Source of the DNA: Tilletia caries
Taxonomy: Eukaryota; Basidiomycota; Exobasidiomycetes; Tilletiales; Tilletiaceae
NCBI GenBank assembly: GCA_032718865.1
Contig: JALUTQ010000003.1
Coordinates: 1,828,001-1,892,000, forward strand
DNA: 64,000 bases
Reading direction: 5' to 3'
The position numbers and the translations under genes were made by a program. Below are positions 1 to 11,757 of this stretch, piece after piece. The notes under the pieces were generated by a model, which saw nothing but the letters and a program-made list of their open reading frames with translations, was not told where the DNA came from and did not search any database. Position 1 is the first letter of the stretch, and each line of letters opens with the position of its first letter.

Positions 1-1180
1 CTACTCTCCTCATCCTTGCTACGGCGGGAGGACCGATGATGACTGCCACTACTCCTCTTATGCCGCCGGTCGTCCTCGCTCTCATCGCTCTCGTCATCGC
101 TCCGCTCCTCTCGCCGCTTACTGCTGCGGTGCTTGTGAGAGTGCGAGTGCCGATGCCGATGACTGCTCGAACGATGCTTCTTCTCGCCCCGTTTCCGTTT
201 GCGTTCTTCCTTCTCTGCCTCGGCCTCTTCTTCCGACAGAGGCGCGCGCGGGGACGGCGGCCATACCGTGGCTGGCATACTTGCGCGCTGCTCGACTCGA
301 CTGGTGAAAAAAAAAAAAAAAAATCAGAGAGGGAAAGAAGGTGTGTGTGCCGCGATTAGCTCTGCGAAAGGCGAGAGTGATCTCGAGGTAAGGGGCGGAG
401 AGAGAGAACTTACGAGTTGAGAAAGGAGGTGTCAAACCCACCGCGAGGCGGACCTCTCTGCTGCCACTGCCCGCCTCCACCGCCTCGCTGGTCATCATCA
501 CCCCGCGAGTACCGGCCGTATCCATCCCCACCTCTCTCATCCCCGCGACCCCCAGCATCCCGTCCATACCCATCCCTCCCTCCATCCCGTCCATACCCAT
601 CCCTCCGCCCATACCCACCCCGACCCCCACCATCCCGTCCATGTCCACCTCCATATCCATTATCCTGCCGCTGGTCGCGCTCGCGCTCGCCGCTCATGTG
701 AGGCGGCAACCGCGGCGGCGGACCGGGCACCGGTCGTTCCGGCGGCGGCGGCCTCGGATCCCCCCCGGAAGGCTGCTCAAGGTACCGTCCCCTGCCACCA
801 TTCCCATACCCATACCCATTATTGCAGGAATCTCCACGGCCACGCTCGCGATCGTTGTTGTTGCCCCTGATGTGTGGTGGGGGGTTGCGGCGGTAGGAGT
901 CGTCTCTGCTGTCGTCGGGACGTTCGCGTTCGCGATGGGGCGGGGGACTTTGAGCTTGGTTCTCGCCCCATCGGATCTTTCTCTCCCCTCCTCCTTCATT
1001 CCCACCGCTGCCGTTCTGGGTCTTCCTGGCAAGGAGCTGGCTGCGCAGGTTGCTCTCCCTGTCCAGGTCCGGTGCTGGTAGGGACGGGGGTGGGCCAGGT
1101 GGTGGTGGTGGTGGGGGAGGCGGTCCGTCGTTTGAGATGTCTGGAGCTTGGGCCTGTCTGCTCGGATGGACGAAGGCCAT
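1..1180 (-). CDS. NKAP-like RS/RGG-rich nuclear protein (partial)
   Basis: Exons are 414-1180 and <1-300; the intron at 301-413 has a GTAAGT donor and a CAG acceptor, and the frame is kept across it. The first exon codes for a proline-rich N-terminus followed by a long Gly/Arg/Asp/Tyr-rich low-complexity stretch typical of RNA-binding proteins. Across the splice junction the protein reads FLNSRVEQRAS, then VWPPSPRAP and an acidic/basic EEEAEAEKEERKRKRGEKKH run, and then Ser/Arg/His-rich repeats. The W-P-P-S-P-x-A-P box followed by a KRKRGEKKHRSS-type tail is what fungal NKAP family proteins show; NKAP is a nuclear factor linked to splicing and transcriptional control. The diagnostic C-terminal SynMuv domain lies beyond the left edge, so the family call is an inference. 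Start chosen at MAFVHPSR (1180); an in-frame upstream ATG at 1276 would add 32 residues. Confidence 0.6.
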
Positions 1181-1525
1181 TCTTTCGTTCTGTACGCAGG
1201 CGAGTCTGTTCTGTGGTCGTGGTTCGCAGTCAGGGTTCGCGACGTCGATGCGAAGCTTCCAAAAGCTCATTGTCACTCTGTTGCTACCCGGCGGGCCATC
1301 ATATCACCGCTCTCAACCAAGGCCGCTTGCACTCTTCTGGGCGTCTGGCTCTGTATGTAGATTGCGGAATTGAATGAATAATACTATGCTATCGAAGGCA
1401 AGGATGTAGGGCGACGTTTGCGACTGGTATGCGGATGTCTAGTTGTTGAAGCATTCCAGAGACTGGGCACCGTACGGGACAGGTGGTCCCCTCCGCAAAC
1501 CAAACTCAGCACCAATGAACCGAGT

Positions 1526-2521
1526 CTACCTCCGACCATACAACCGAATCGCCCGCTCCTCAAACGCATGCATCATCCGACCCGCCATGATGTTGAACGC
1601 CTTGGAGGCGACCATCCCATAGAGCGGATTCCGGAAGGCGTACTCCAGCGTGAACTCGAGCCGGGTGGCGTGCGATGGACCTGGTGGCGCTGAAGAGGAG
1701 GACGGGGAGGGCGTCGATGTTGAGGAAGAGGAGGAGTGGTTGAAGAGGGATAGAGGTACAGAGGAGGAGGAGGAGGAAGAGGAAGCGGCGGTGTGGAAGC
1801 TCCATTCAGTGTAGAGGTGCTTAAAGAGCGGATTTGAATCGGTATCCGCCGTTGCCTGAGGTAAAAGGCAACGTAAGTAACTCCAACTAGCCGCCGTTCA
1901 AGCTAGTGGGGTTCGCAGCAAAGACTCACAGTGACATACCGACCAGGAACCATCTCCACCCGACTGGTATACGACTCTCGGAAGGCATTGAACCCAACTG
2001 TAAGATCAGCCCGAACTGCCTGCCCAGTCTGTCGTACAGCTTGCGCCTCGGCCGCATGTAATCGTACCGTCCTCGGAGTCAGGGTCGGATGGGGCGGATC
2101 GGCAGGACCGATGACGCGAGACTCGAGACAGTTGGGCAGGAAGGAAGAATAGGAGTCGACGTCTGCTACGATTTTGTACAGCTCCTCGGGCGAATATCTG
2201 CAGTTGGGAAAAGGGGGTTGAGTCAGCCCTTTGTATGAAAGGCATCATTATGTCAAAGGCCCAAAAAACTCACTTGAAATCCTTCATCTCATGGAACGTC
2301 TGCGCATCCTCGTGCTTCCCTCCGGACGAGCCGTTCTGCCCACTCGAGCTCCCTAGTTTCGACAGATCCGGAAGGCTGAAGAAGGCTCGTGACGTGGTGG
2401 CGGCTTGGGGACGAGGGATGGAGGGCAATGATCTTGAAGCTCCGTATGAACACGTCGTACATTTTGCTGGAGCTCCAGCCAGAAATGGACGAAGAAGCGA
2501 GCGTGCTGCCTGGTCTCTCAT
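1526..2521 (-). CDS. COQ10: Coenzyme Q-binding protein COQ10 (START/polyketide cyclase-like), mitochondrial
   Basis: Exons 2274-2521, 1930-2197 and 1526-1855 give 281 aa with all phases matching. COQ10 is a START-fold lipid carrier in the mitochondrial inner membrane that binds ubiquinone and supports respiration. The N-terminal exon is Arg/Ser/Ala-rich with few acidic residues, as in a mitochondrial presequence. The conserved core runs from FHEMKDFKYSPEELYKIVAD through YSSFLPNCLESRVIG, ADLTVGFNAFRESYTSRVE and NPLFKHLYTEW, and ends in NPLYGMVASKAFNIMAGRMM and the family-typical FEERAIRLYGRR tail. A Ser-rich insertion of about 30 residues lies between the TEWSFHT and THATRLEFTLEY segments. It shares a promoter of about 240 bp with the divergent BTB gene. 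Confidence 0.9.
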
Positions 2522-2758
2522 GTCTACGCTTCCCTTTCGATACGTTGATCCTTTGCGAGTGCCTTCGAAAGTGGTCGTCTTGAATCTTGATGGGCGGGGT
2601 CAAGGTGGAAAAAGAATGGGTAAGTTGGAGTGAGTGATCGGAGCATGTCGGAGAGCTTGGACCCTCCCCGTCCCGGAAGCTGCCGAAGAGGGTTCCCCCA
2701 ATCCTCCCTTTGTTCTGCTGGACGACATCGATGAGATGAGGTCCTGAAGGGAAGAACG

Positions 2759-4780
2759 ATGCAGTCGCAGTCGCAGCAACAACAGCATCACCTGCAAGAT
2801 CCCTTTGTCGTCCTGCCCACCTTCCATGCCGAGGCCGACAATTCAGGAGACGTCCTGGTCATCGTCCAGGAATGCGATTTCTACGTACACAGAGAGTGAG
2901 GAATTCCTTTTTCTGAACCCTCGTTTTCTTTAATGTTGGGAGGCCCATTGACCCCTGATTTCTGTCTTTCACTTCCTTTCCCCCTACAGTCTGCTCTGGT
3001 TCTCGAGCTCTTTCTTCCGGGACCTTCTCCAGGAGAATTGGGCAGAGGGACTCCTGGCTGATGCCGAGGAAGCTCGCCAGGAGCCAGACGTCGACGACGA
3101 TGACGGGAGTCCGATCCCGCCGTCCGAGGCAGTCGAGAAGATGGCAGAGAGCAACGAGACGATCGATAGCAGTGGACCAGCCTCTCTTGATGCCAGTCCT
3201 TTCGCTTTGACATCGTCGAGCTCTCAACTCCTCAGGGAGAAGGATAAATCCAACGTGGACGATCCGGCTTCAAATCGACCGTCGCCAGGTCGGGAGGGAG
3301 CCAGCCCGGCGGGAACGAGTGTCCCACCTACGCCAGCACCGGCGTTCATCAATCGGAGCCTCCTTCTCTCTCCCAGCTCACGGAGTGATAATCTCCCACT
3401 TCGCGAAACCGATCGAAACACTGCTACCATCTCCCCCACTCTCTCCTTACAAAACTTGCAATTGCTCGAAACGCCACCAGGCTCACCACGGCGTCGAATG
3501 CTCCTAGCGTCCTCCTCTCGCTCCGTGGAAGAACCTTCACCAGATCGGGACCGCTTCCGATCGTTCCCCGCCCCCGTGATCCATCAACGCCATCGACCCA
3601 TCAGCAAACCCCGGGGTGTGATCGTGACCGTGCTACGACTGGAAGAGGAACAACCTTCGACGTTCCAATCCTTCCTCTGTGCTGTATACCCGCATCTCCG
3701 ATTGGCCGTCTCGTGGAGGAACATCGGGAACCTGATGACCTTCTCGGACAAGTACGGCGTGAACCCTTCGTTGTTGTACGACCCGTGTCGGACCTTCCTC
3801 GAGGCGTCCTTGACGGGGAATCCGATCGAGGCTATGCGTCTGGCAGAGCATTTCGGCTTACAGGGCGTCTTCAAGGAAGCAAGCAAGCATGTCCTGGATC
3901 TTTATGCGGTCTGGTCAACGACTGAACTGTCCGTGCTCTCGAAAGAGACGCTCATCAAGGTGAGTTTCAAAGAGGAGCTGACCCCAGGTTTGCGAGTGTT
4001 TGCCCCGAATGCACACGCTTGCTTACCTTTCGTTTTAACCCAAACCAGCTCGAGCGCAAACGATCCTGGTTTCTCGAACGTCTTCTCAAACTCTCCGTCT
4101 CGAACCCACAACGCGACTTCGAATGCCAACCGCTATGTCCGAGCCAGAACGTCTGCGCGGAGGCCCTTCAAGCACGCTGGAATGCCGCATACGCCGCCTC
4201 CTTCCGATTCGGACCGCCCCAGCCTACTGTTGTGTGGAAGCATCTCAGAGAACTTGAGGGCGGGGGGCCACCTTTGACTCTGAGCGCGTGCGAGAATGCG
4301 TGTCGGGTGTGGGTACAGGTACGTTGGGTCGAACACTCCCCCTTCACTAAACGGATCATTAGCTCTCCCATTCTCCATGACTGACGAGACCTCCACCTCT
4401 TTTCTGCCCCTCGCCTTCATCTCTCTACTCTCCAAACCCTTCAGACAAGATTCGACAGGATGTTCGAGCTCGGTCTGGCAGGACCCCGAACGCGCTCTCA
4501 GTTCCTCTACATCCTCCTCGACGACACCGTCCTGGCCAAGAAACTCCTTCGACGACGGATCCGGGCTGACCAGCTGCCTGCGCCGAGCGGTTCTCAATCC
4601 CAACAGCAACAACAGACCCAGGCGCAGGCACAGATACAGCAGCCTGGCGCTGCTGCTGTTGCTGTTGCTGGTGGCGCAGGAGGAGGAGGAGGGCCGGTTC
4701 TGAATATGTCGACCACGGGCAGTGCCCTGGGCATGATCAGCGTTGCCAGTTCGGGACTTCTCGGTACACAAGATGGTTGA
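2759..4780 (+). CDS. BTB/POZ domain protein
   Basis: Exons 2759-2895, 2990-3959, 4049-4318 and 4445-4780 give 570 aa; every junction is GT-AG and phases agree. The N-terminal part (residues 1-75) is Gln-rich, then shows a BTB signature: GDVLVIVQECDFYVHR, spliced to DLLWFSSSFFRDLLQENW. The rest of the fold (VTVLRLEEEQPSTFQSFLCA to HFGLQGVFKEASKHVLDL) lies about 150 residues later, after a Ser/Pro/Asp-rich insertion. The C-terminal third is alpha-helical and charged and ends in a Gln/Ala/Gly-rich tail. BTB proteins of this sort often are CUL3 adaptors or dimerising regulators. No MATH, Kelch, ankyrin or zinc-finger module was seen, so the specific role is unknown. It is convergent with the cullin gene, with 229 bp between stops. 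Confidence 0.75.
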
Positions 4781-5009
4781 GCAGGTCTCGTCCGTGGCCA
4801 TCGTCTCGTTTTTCTCTTGCATCATTCAAAACCATCACAGCCCGTTCATCGTTCATCCATCCATTCATCCATCCATCTATCGCAGTAATCTCCATCTTCT
4901 CCTCTTCTTCGTGGCTCCAGTCTGTAATCCTCTTCTCTCGTCCTTTCGTTCTTCGTAGCTCTTCACCAACCTGAAGCGGCTGAATGCAATCGCAGGTCCA
5001 TCTTCTGAT

Positions 5010-8000
5010 TCAAGCTACGTAACGGTACATGCCCCGGTTGCCCTCTACCCGCTCCATGTAATCCTTCTCGATAAGGAGCTCAAATGTCTTCTTGAGCTCT
5101 CGTCCGACGTCGACCGCAAAGCTGTGGCCGAAAAAGAAAGAGAGAAAGAAACAGAAGGTCAACGCCGATAGGCAGACGGCAAACAGAGTTGAAGAAAGAA
5201 ACGTACCGATTCTTAACCTGCTCAATAACCTCGTTCACCAGATCATTATGTCGAATCTCCTTCTTCGCCTTCAAGATCCGCACCGCCGCCGCCTGCAACA
5301 CAAGCTCTCGATCCACAAGCACCCGCGCCTCCGTCTCCTGCGCTTCTTCCTCCGTCTCCTTCATCTGGATCTGGTTAATCCGGATCCGGTGACGCTCGTT
5401 CTTCCACCCTTCGTTCACGTGGAACTCATCCGTCTCGTCTACGTCTTTGCCCTGCGGGATCTTGCGCAGGACTCGGGTTGGGATTTGGCCGCAGGCGAGG
5501 GATTGGAGTGTTCGTTTGAGCTCCTTAGATTCTGTGGGGAAACGCAAACAAGACAAGCCCATGGGGATGTTTGAGTGAGTGAGAGGTTGCCAGAGCGAGC
5601 AAAGCCATGAGCCGTTCCCAATTGAGAGCAAGAATGGCACGTACCGAGTTTAGTCGCACTCTCAATCTCCTTATACGACAACGTCTTCCCCTTCTCAAGA
5701 TCATTGAACAAAAGCAACACGATCGTCTGAAACGTCGACACCATCAGCTCCTTCTCCCCCGCCTTGCCAATATTCGCCTTGACGACATTCGTCCCCAACG
5801 AATGCTGCCAGTGCAACTTCCGACCCGAGTTTCGCGTCTGGTAGAAGCTCGCGAACCGGTCGATCGCCTGGGACATGTCTCCCGGGATCACTGTCTCCAC
5901 GGACGGATAGGTCGGCCAGTGAGCTTGGGTGAGCACGAAGACGTGGAGATCGAAGGGATCGCCGCCCCCATCCGCCCGAGCTTTGTCTTGTACGACGGTG
6001 TAGGCCTGCATGATTTCGGTCGAGAGGGCGATGTCCTTCAGCATCGTCTCGAGTTGTTGGGTGAAGCCGGGCCCACATTCTTCTTTGAGTCGGATGAGCA
6101 TGCTCTGCTCGGCGTCGGAGGATGCAGACTGGTTCAGGAGGAGACGCTTGGCGAAGTGGCGCTTGTAGACCTCCTCGAACATGTCCTTGTCTACAGATTC
6201 GAAAAATGGAGATGACAATCAGCATCGCTGAGGCGAACAACGGAACACATATTCCACAGCAAATACTTACCGCTAACATATCGGAACAGAACCAATGCCT
6301 CATTCAGCACATGTTCGAGCTCCGCGTCCGTCATCGTCTTGTTACCCGATTTGAGCTTGACGTCCACGAATTTAGCTGCGGGTCGATGAGTCGTCAGCAG
6401 TCAGCCAAAAAGTTACCGAGTGAAAACATTCAAGCTCTCTGGTAAGCATCCAGGTCTTCTCACCGATCATCTCAGCAGGCTTCCTCGGACGACGATTGAT
6501 CGCCGACTCCATCGCATCCTTCAATCCACGAGCAAGCTCAGCCTCGCCCTTCCAGAACTCGCGAACGACTCGATCCATCTGCCCCTTGAGCTCCAAGATG
6601 CGCTCGATCATCTCTTCGTCGCGATCCTTGTCGAGCACGATGGAGGCCGCGCGTTGCTTGATGTAGTCGGCGAAGGCGATTCGGAGAGGTGGGAGGCCGG
6701 TGAAGCCGGGTCGGGAGAGGAGCTGATAGAGGGTGTCGAGCTTCGGGCTGCTTGTGTCCAGCAGTGACGGGAGCTCTGTTCCAGAACAAATACAATGGGG
6801 GGTGAGAGGGAAGGAATTTCTCGTCAGCTCCTTATCGACTGATCTAGACGCCCATAGATAGGAAGGCAAGAAGGGAAGAACTGACCTTTAATGATGCTTT
6901 CGATAGGATCAATGACAAACGCCTCTTCTACGATCCGCAACGCCCGCTTCTGCACGTGCTCCGCAGCACGTTCATCCTGACCCCGTCTCGTGGCCCAATC
7001 ATACCGTTCAAGGTGATACGGATCCGGAGTTGAAGTCCAGAGCCATCTGGCCGCTTCCTCCTCGGTAGTGATCCAATGATCAGCCGCGTCGAGGTACTGG
7101 GAGATCCATGCGCTGCCTGGATTCTCTTCATTAGACCCGCGGGATTGCGCCTGTTTGGCTTTCGCGGCGAAGAGGGTCTCGCTGGCTTTCAGGAGTCGTT
7201 CTTGGACCGGTCCGAGATGGTCCAAGGTGGCTGCCATTTTGAGAAGAGTCGCGTGTGTTGTGCGGTAGCTGCTGGACACTTGCTCAGAGCTGTGCGAACG
7301 AGATGGTGACAGAACGATGAGTATGTTACTCTGACGAAGTGTGAATTTGCATAAGGGTACATACCGAAGCGCATTGACGGCGACACCGATGCCAGAATAC
7401 AGCCTTTCGCGGATATGCTCATCCTCAAAGAGCCTGTTCTTGAGAATGTCGAAGCTCAATTGTCTACAAATCAATATTGTTCAAGTCAGCTACTCTCAGC
7501 AATCATGACAAAAGCGATATCGTCCTTTACTTGCCCCCTTCGTCAGAGCAGGGTACTCACTTGATGGGCATGAGATCAGCGCGCGAGGGCAGGAAGGACC
7601 GATCGAGCGTGATGAGCACATTCTCCACAATGTCCTGTCCATTCCGCAACCAAGAATAGCACAGGGTGAGATGGGAACCCGCAAGAAACAAACCTGCCAT
7701 GGGGGGAGGCTTGGGGGTGAAGTCACACGTACCATCTTAGCGCACCACTCCGTCCACTGCTCCGCAACCTTGCGCAACCAGGCCACCTCCCGCTCCGCTG
7801 TCTCCTCGTCCACCTCCGCACCTGCGCCCGAAGACGAGCCCTCGGCCCGGAGGACATTCGCCACGGTCCCCGCAGCCCTCTCCAGCTCCATCTTCACTCG
7901 CTCGTACAAACTGGCCGCGGCATCACCCTGGGAGGGGAGACTGACCAGCGCATCGACGGTCTGGTAGAGGGTGATGAGCGGTGTTGCTGTTGGTGGGGAC

Positions 8001-8346
8001 GTAGCGGCAGCGGCTGGGTCGGAGGAGGTAGGCAGAGCGAGGTCCGAGGAGAGCAATTGACGTACGGCGCGTGTTACTTCGCTCAACTTGGTCGTGACGA
8101 AGCTCGACGACGGAGGCAGTCCCACTGTTCAACACAAGAGAGAGAGATCTTCAGCATGTTCTCACATCGGTAAAGGAAACGCACAGCGAGACGGAGCTCA
8201 CCCCGTCCGGTACTGAGGATGATCGGCTTGATCCGGCGTCCACCTGCTGCTGCTGAGGAGCTGAGGGTGGCATGGGTGCCGAGTGTTGCGCGGCATGCCT
8301 CGAAGGGCTGCGGCTGGATCCCTGCGAACGCCTGGCTGAGCGACAT
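5010..8346 (-). CDS. CUL4: Cullin, CUL4 type (CRL4 ubiquitin ligase scaffold)
   Basis: Ten exons: 8202-8346, 7733-8124, 7561-7634, 7365-7463, 6886-7289, 6464-6775, 6271-6375, 5645-6190, 5207-5531 and 5010-5121, together 837 aa. Cullins hold a RING protein (RBX1) at the C-terminus and a substrate adaptor at the N-terminus to ubiquitinate targets. The cullin-homology part reads RPRKPAEMIAKFVDVKLKSG, then FEEVYKRHFAKRLLLNQSAS and DAEQSML. The R-P-x-K-P-A-E-M-I-A string and the SAS-x-DAE motif favour CUL4 over CUL3 or CUL1. The winged-helix tail has the neddylation consensus AAAVRILKAKK (modified Lys near residue 780) and ends in YMERVEGNRGMYRYVA. The N-terminal third is diverged, as is usual in fungi. 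Intron lengths are about 75-115 nt. Confidence 0.88.
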
Positions 8347-9033
8347 TACGGGCCGAGCGGGCAGCTATCTATGTATACCTGGTACTTGGTGGTCCATGCT
8401 CATGGCGAGCTGACTTGAACCCCAGCGAGCTTGAAGCTTGAACTTCTGGGTTGGAGGTGTTGCTATGCAAGCAACACCTCATCCACCTGGTCCTCGACCT
8501 CAACACCATCACGTACAGAGGAATCTGATTCTGGGGGAACATTGCAAGTTGCATTTCGACTTTCATTCTTGGGTGCTGTTGGGAAAGGAACCTGGAGGCG
8601 GTGAGGTTGAGGCGTGGAAGCGCCGGTTGTCTATGGCACAGCGTCTACAAAAGGTGGACGGAAAGGGGGGAGGGGGAGGATTGAAGGCAGAAATAACAAA
8701 GATCAGGAGGATTCTGAGGCTTGAGGTTGAAGAATAGTCGCCCGCGATCGTCGGCCAGGCTCCAGTGAAGTGTCCAGGTCCAGGAAAAGTCGTGGACTTG
8801 CTCAGAGCACGGGCAGGCGCAGGCGGTGGAATGAAGAAGAGGAGGGCGTGACTTTGTTCCATATCGATGTCTATGGCAAGTGAGAGGCCGGCCAGTCGTT
8901 GATGCTCCTGGCTCTTGGCGATCGATTGTTGAAGAAAAAAAGTGGTGATACAGTCGAAGTGCTGATGAATGAGGATCGAAGGGCCGTCCGTTCGAGCTTG
9001 GTAGAGTACAAATGTACCAGGTCTCAGACCCGA
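8347..9033. other. Intergenic stretch upstream of the cullin gene
   Basis: This 687-bp gap separates the cullin start from the stop of the next minus-strand gene. It should hold the cullin promoter and the 3' untranslated region of the Ser-rich gene. Short open frames occur on both strands but none has recognisable protein character, and no repeats or RNA genes were seen. Confidence 0.4.
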
Positions 9034-10149
9034 TTAAGAAAACGCAGCTTCGTCGTCGGCTTCCGCCTCGTACCGTCGCTCGTACTCCCATCCCGAAGCT
9101 GAGTCGAGCCACTCGGCGCAGTCCAAAGAATTCGGCATAAGCGCCGAAAGTGCCTTGGCATCTTTCCGCTGGGATTGCAGAATTTGTGGACGACTTGTGG
9201 TTGTCCTACGGCGGTGCGATGGTGAGGAGGACGACGATGTCGATGATGAGGAGGAGGAAGACTTATTGCTACGAGAGCGCAGCATTTTCGGTACCGTGGA
9301 AGACTGCTTCGGACGGCCCGAGGTGGAGAAGTGGTTGGGTAGATTTCTCTTCGGACTCCATGAGCGCCCGCGCGAGGTGTCCGACGAAAGAGCAGTAGCG
9401 GCGCGCTCCTCCAAGGCCAGCTTTTGGAGCTTGTCGACAATTGAGAAAGGTTGACTTGAAGGCTTCTTCTCGTCAGCAGAGTTCGGCACTGCGCCCCCAA
9501 GCTCCGAGGCGGTGTCGCTGTGGACTGTGGAGACCGACGAATTTGAGCTTCTTCTGCTGAACGAGCTCAGATCCGATGGGGCGCTGGAGAGGTAGCCGAA
9601 GTCGGAATCCGAGTATGCGTCCGAGTACTCATCATCAGAGTCATTCTCTGCACTCGAATAGAAGTCGTCCTGCGCGTCATCGTCCTCCAGCATGCAATCG
9701 ACAGCCGAGAGGGCCTTGGGCGCATCGACGTCGCTGTCAGCGGCTGTGACGGAGGAGGCAGGAGCAGTAGCAAGTTGAGGCTCAGGCGAGCTAGCGCATG
9801 CTCCTTGCGCCGACTGCGGACTCGGTTCCACAAAGGATCTCGAGCTGCGGCAATGGCGAGCCTGTTCCTCCTCGTCCCAGTAGACCTCCAAGCGGTAGCC
9901 CTCGGGTCCACCGCGGTAGCTCCCAATCTGGTGGTTGTCGTCCCCACCACCGTAGATGCCGACGGTTGGATACGCGTAACGTCCGGACCAGAAGAGACCG
10001 CCTGCTTCCCAGCCGATGTCGTCGGTCTTGATGGGGACGTACAGTTGCCGCTTCCCGAGTGTCTGATGGGGGAGCCGCTCCGAAGGCTGATGTGGCTCCT
10101 TCGGTGGTGTCAGCGTGATGGTCGGGATAGGGAGACCGTTTGCAGTCAT
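9034..10149 (-). CDS. Hypothetical Ser-rich protein, single exon
   Basis: This is an uninterrupted 371-codon frame from ATG at 10149. I do not recognise a family. Residues 10-95 look folded, with ITLTPPKEPHQPSERLP, then LYVPIKTDDIGWEAGG, FWSGRYAYPTVGIYGGG and a Tyr/Gly-rich segment ending YRLEVYWDEEEQARH. The remainder is disordered: an acidic stretch (EDDDAQDDFYSSAENDSDDE), a long Ser run near residue 300, and a final patch (AEWLDSASGWEYERRYEAEA). Short aromatic-acidic C-terminal patches of this kind can be docking motifs, but that is speculation. Lack of introns is unusual next to neighbours that have up to ten. Confidence 0.65.
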   Translation of the reverse strand: MTANGLPIPTITLTPPKEPHQPSERLPHQTLGKRQLYVPIKTDDIGWEAGGLFWSGRYAYPTVGIYGGGDDNHQIGSYRGGPEGYRLEVYWDEEEQARHCRSSRSFVEPSPQSAQGACASSPEPQLATAPASSVTAADSDVDAPKALSAVDCMLEDDDAQDDFYSSAENDSDDEYSDAYSDSDFGYLSSAPSDLSSFSRRSSNSSVSTVHSDTASELGGAVPNSADEKKPSSQPFSIVDKLQKLALEERAATALSSDTSRGRSWSPKRNLPNHFSTSGRPKQSSTVPKMLRSRSNKSSSSSSSTSSSSSPSHRRRTTTSRPQILQSQRKDAKALSALMPNSLDCAEWLDSASGWEYERRYEAEADDEAAFS

Positions 10150-11310
10150 GATTCTTGGAGAGCACTTGCTGAAAACGAAGGAGAGGGGGAAATGGAGGGA
10201 CGGGGGTGAGAATGGTGCAGCAGGAAGGGCCTCCTTTTATACAGAGCCACTCACGAGATGATACAAAGGTAGGCGGAGGACAGCAGATCCATAAATGGGG
10301 GGCTACAATATCGAATATCGCTTGTCGTCCCGTTCGAAGCACAGATGAGAAGCTGGAAGCTGGAAGGCCCAAAGATTTCGGGGGTAATGAGGTGACGTCC
10401 TGAGGCAGATGAAGATCGTCCAACCAGGGGTTCGACAGGCGGCCGGCGGGAGGGGGAAGGTGGAAGTACGCGAAGGGTCCAAGGGAGGAGGAAGCGACGA
10501 AGTTTTGAATATGTGTGTCGCCCTTTTATGGAAGCAAACAACCCTGAGTAACCACGCGAGGTCGGGTCGAGGTCTGCAGCGGGCTGTGCCGTGTGCGACT
10601 TGTCTGAAGTATGGAAGGTCGAAGCGAGGGGGTCGAGAGCGACGAGGGTGGAAGTCGAAGGTGTCGTCTTTATGAGGAAGGCAAGGCGTGCGAGATAAGA
10701 AAAGCAAGGAGCTGGACAGGAAAGGTTCTCTCTTCTTCACAGCAGGGTCGAGGGCCAGCAAGGCAACTAACAGCAGACGCAGAATGTTCATGCTGTCATT
10801 TTTGGAGGTGCTAATCAAATAAACACTTGGCTTGGGCTGATGATACAGAAGCTAGGCCCGTCTCGCGTCTGTCTCAGGGTGATCGGAACGGAACAGCCAT
10901 CGCCCATCGGTATCGTCCCGCGCGACGGAATGTCTTGTTGATGACGCGCTCAGACACTGTCGCTCCACCTCGACCTCGTCGTTCCCTCGCCCTCCAGCTC
11001 ATGCCTCAGAGCGAGGAGGCGAGCGGCGAGGTCGGTCCGGATGACGATGATGGTGATGCGGGCAAGATTAAAAGCCAAGCCAGTCCGGGGTCATCTTGCA
11101 GATGATGAGTGGGGGCGCAAAAAACGCCAGTGACGCAGTGCCGACTTCGGGACCACCGACGCGGGACGTCGCCCGTCGGACCGCAGACGCCCTTACTTCG
11201 ATTTTCGAAGCCTCGAAGCCGTTTCTTGTGCATGACAAGTGGGTGTCGGGCGAAAAAATGAGAAGGTGAAGAAGCGAGCGATTCAGCAGTAGTCAGATTC
11301 AGATCCATAA
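10150..11310. other. Gene-poor stretch, probable promoter region
   Basis: This region of about 1.16 kb lies upstream of the Ser-rich gene. A 171-codon open frame on the minus strand (10303-10818) is compositionally odd (Pro/Ser/Phe-rich with no domain) and probably not coding. I see no RNA gene or repeat until the transposon that begins at 11311. Confidence 0.35.
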
Positions 11311-11757
11311 GGCGGTGATCAGTTGCGGGCGCGCGCTCAAAAAGGGCGCTCAAACACAGAGCGCGAGGCCCCTCGCGCCGCGCTCTGAAAATCTGCTTCT
11401 CAGAGCGCGCGCCCACAACTGAACAACGCTTGCGCCGGAAAGTGCGCTCTGCTTTCTCCGGCTCGGCCTCTGCTTTCTCATTTTTGTGGTTTGTATTGAT
11501 TTTGTGATCAATACAAACGTCACGTGATGCTTCTGTAATCGAGCGGGAGCCAGAGCGCGCGCTCGAAGAGGTGGGCCGATCGAAATAGGTCGGCCCAGCG
11601 CCGCGCTCAGAACTGAGTGAGGGCGCTCTGAAATTTTTGGGCCCCCGGCTCTGAAAACGCGGAACTGAACATGCGTGCGCTTTCATGTCGGCCCAAAAAA
11701 AAAAACGGAGCGCGCGCTCATTTTTCAAGGTGAGCGCGCTCGCAACTGATCACCGCC
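11311..11757 (+). mobile_element. Element A copy 1: 447-bp non-autonomous TIR transposon, TAA target duplication (PIF/Harbinger-like)
   Basis: The left end GGCGGTGATCAGTTGCGGGC and the reverse complement of the right end, GGCGGTGATCAGTTGCGAGC, match over about 30 bp with few differences. The trinucleotide TAA flanks the element on both sides (11308-11310 and 11758-11760). Three-base TWA duplications are characteristic of PIF/Harbinger elements. The interior is built of GAGCGCGCGCTC-type motifs in both orientations and has no transposase, so it depends on a source elsewhere. A second, opposite-orientation copy begins at 31618 and ends at 46089, split by later insertions. Confidence 0.85.

Noticed and set aside
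118..660. Long open frames opposite the Gly/Arg-rich N-terminal gene (also 417-701 and 641-1081 on the plus strand)
   Set aside because: They are antisense shadows of a repetitive GC-rich exon; their Met/Gly/Asp or Pro/Ser/Arg runs follow from the repeat, not from a protein.
10303..10818. 171-codon minus-strand frame upstream of the Ser-rich gene
   Set aside because: No domain, odd composition and no splice context; more likely promoter or untranslated sequence.
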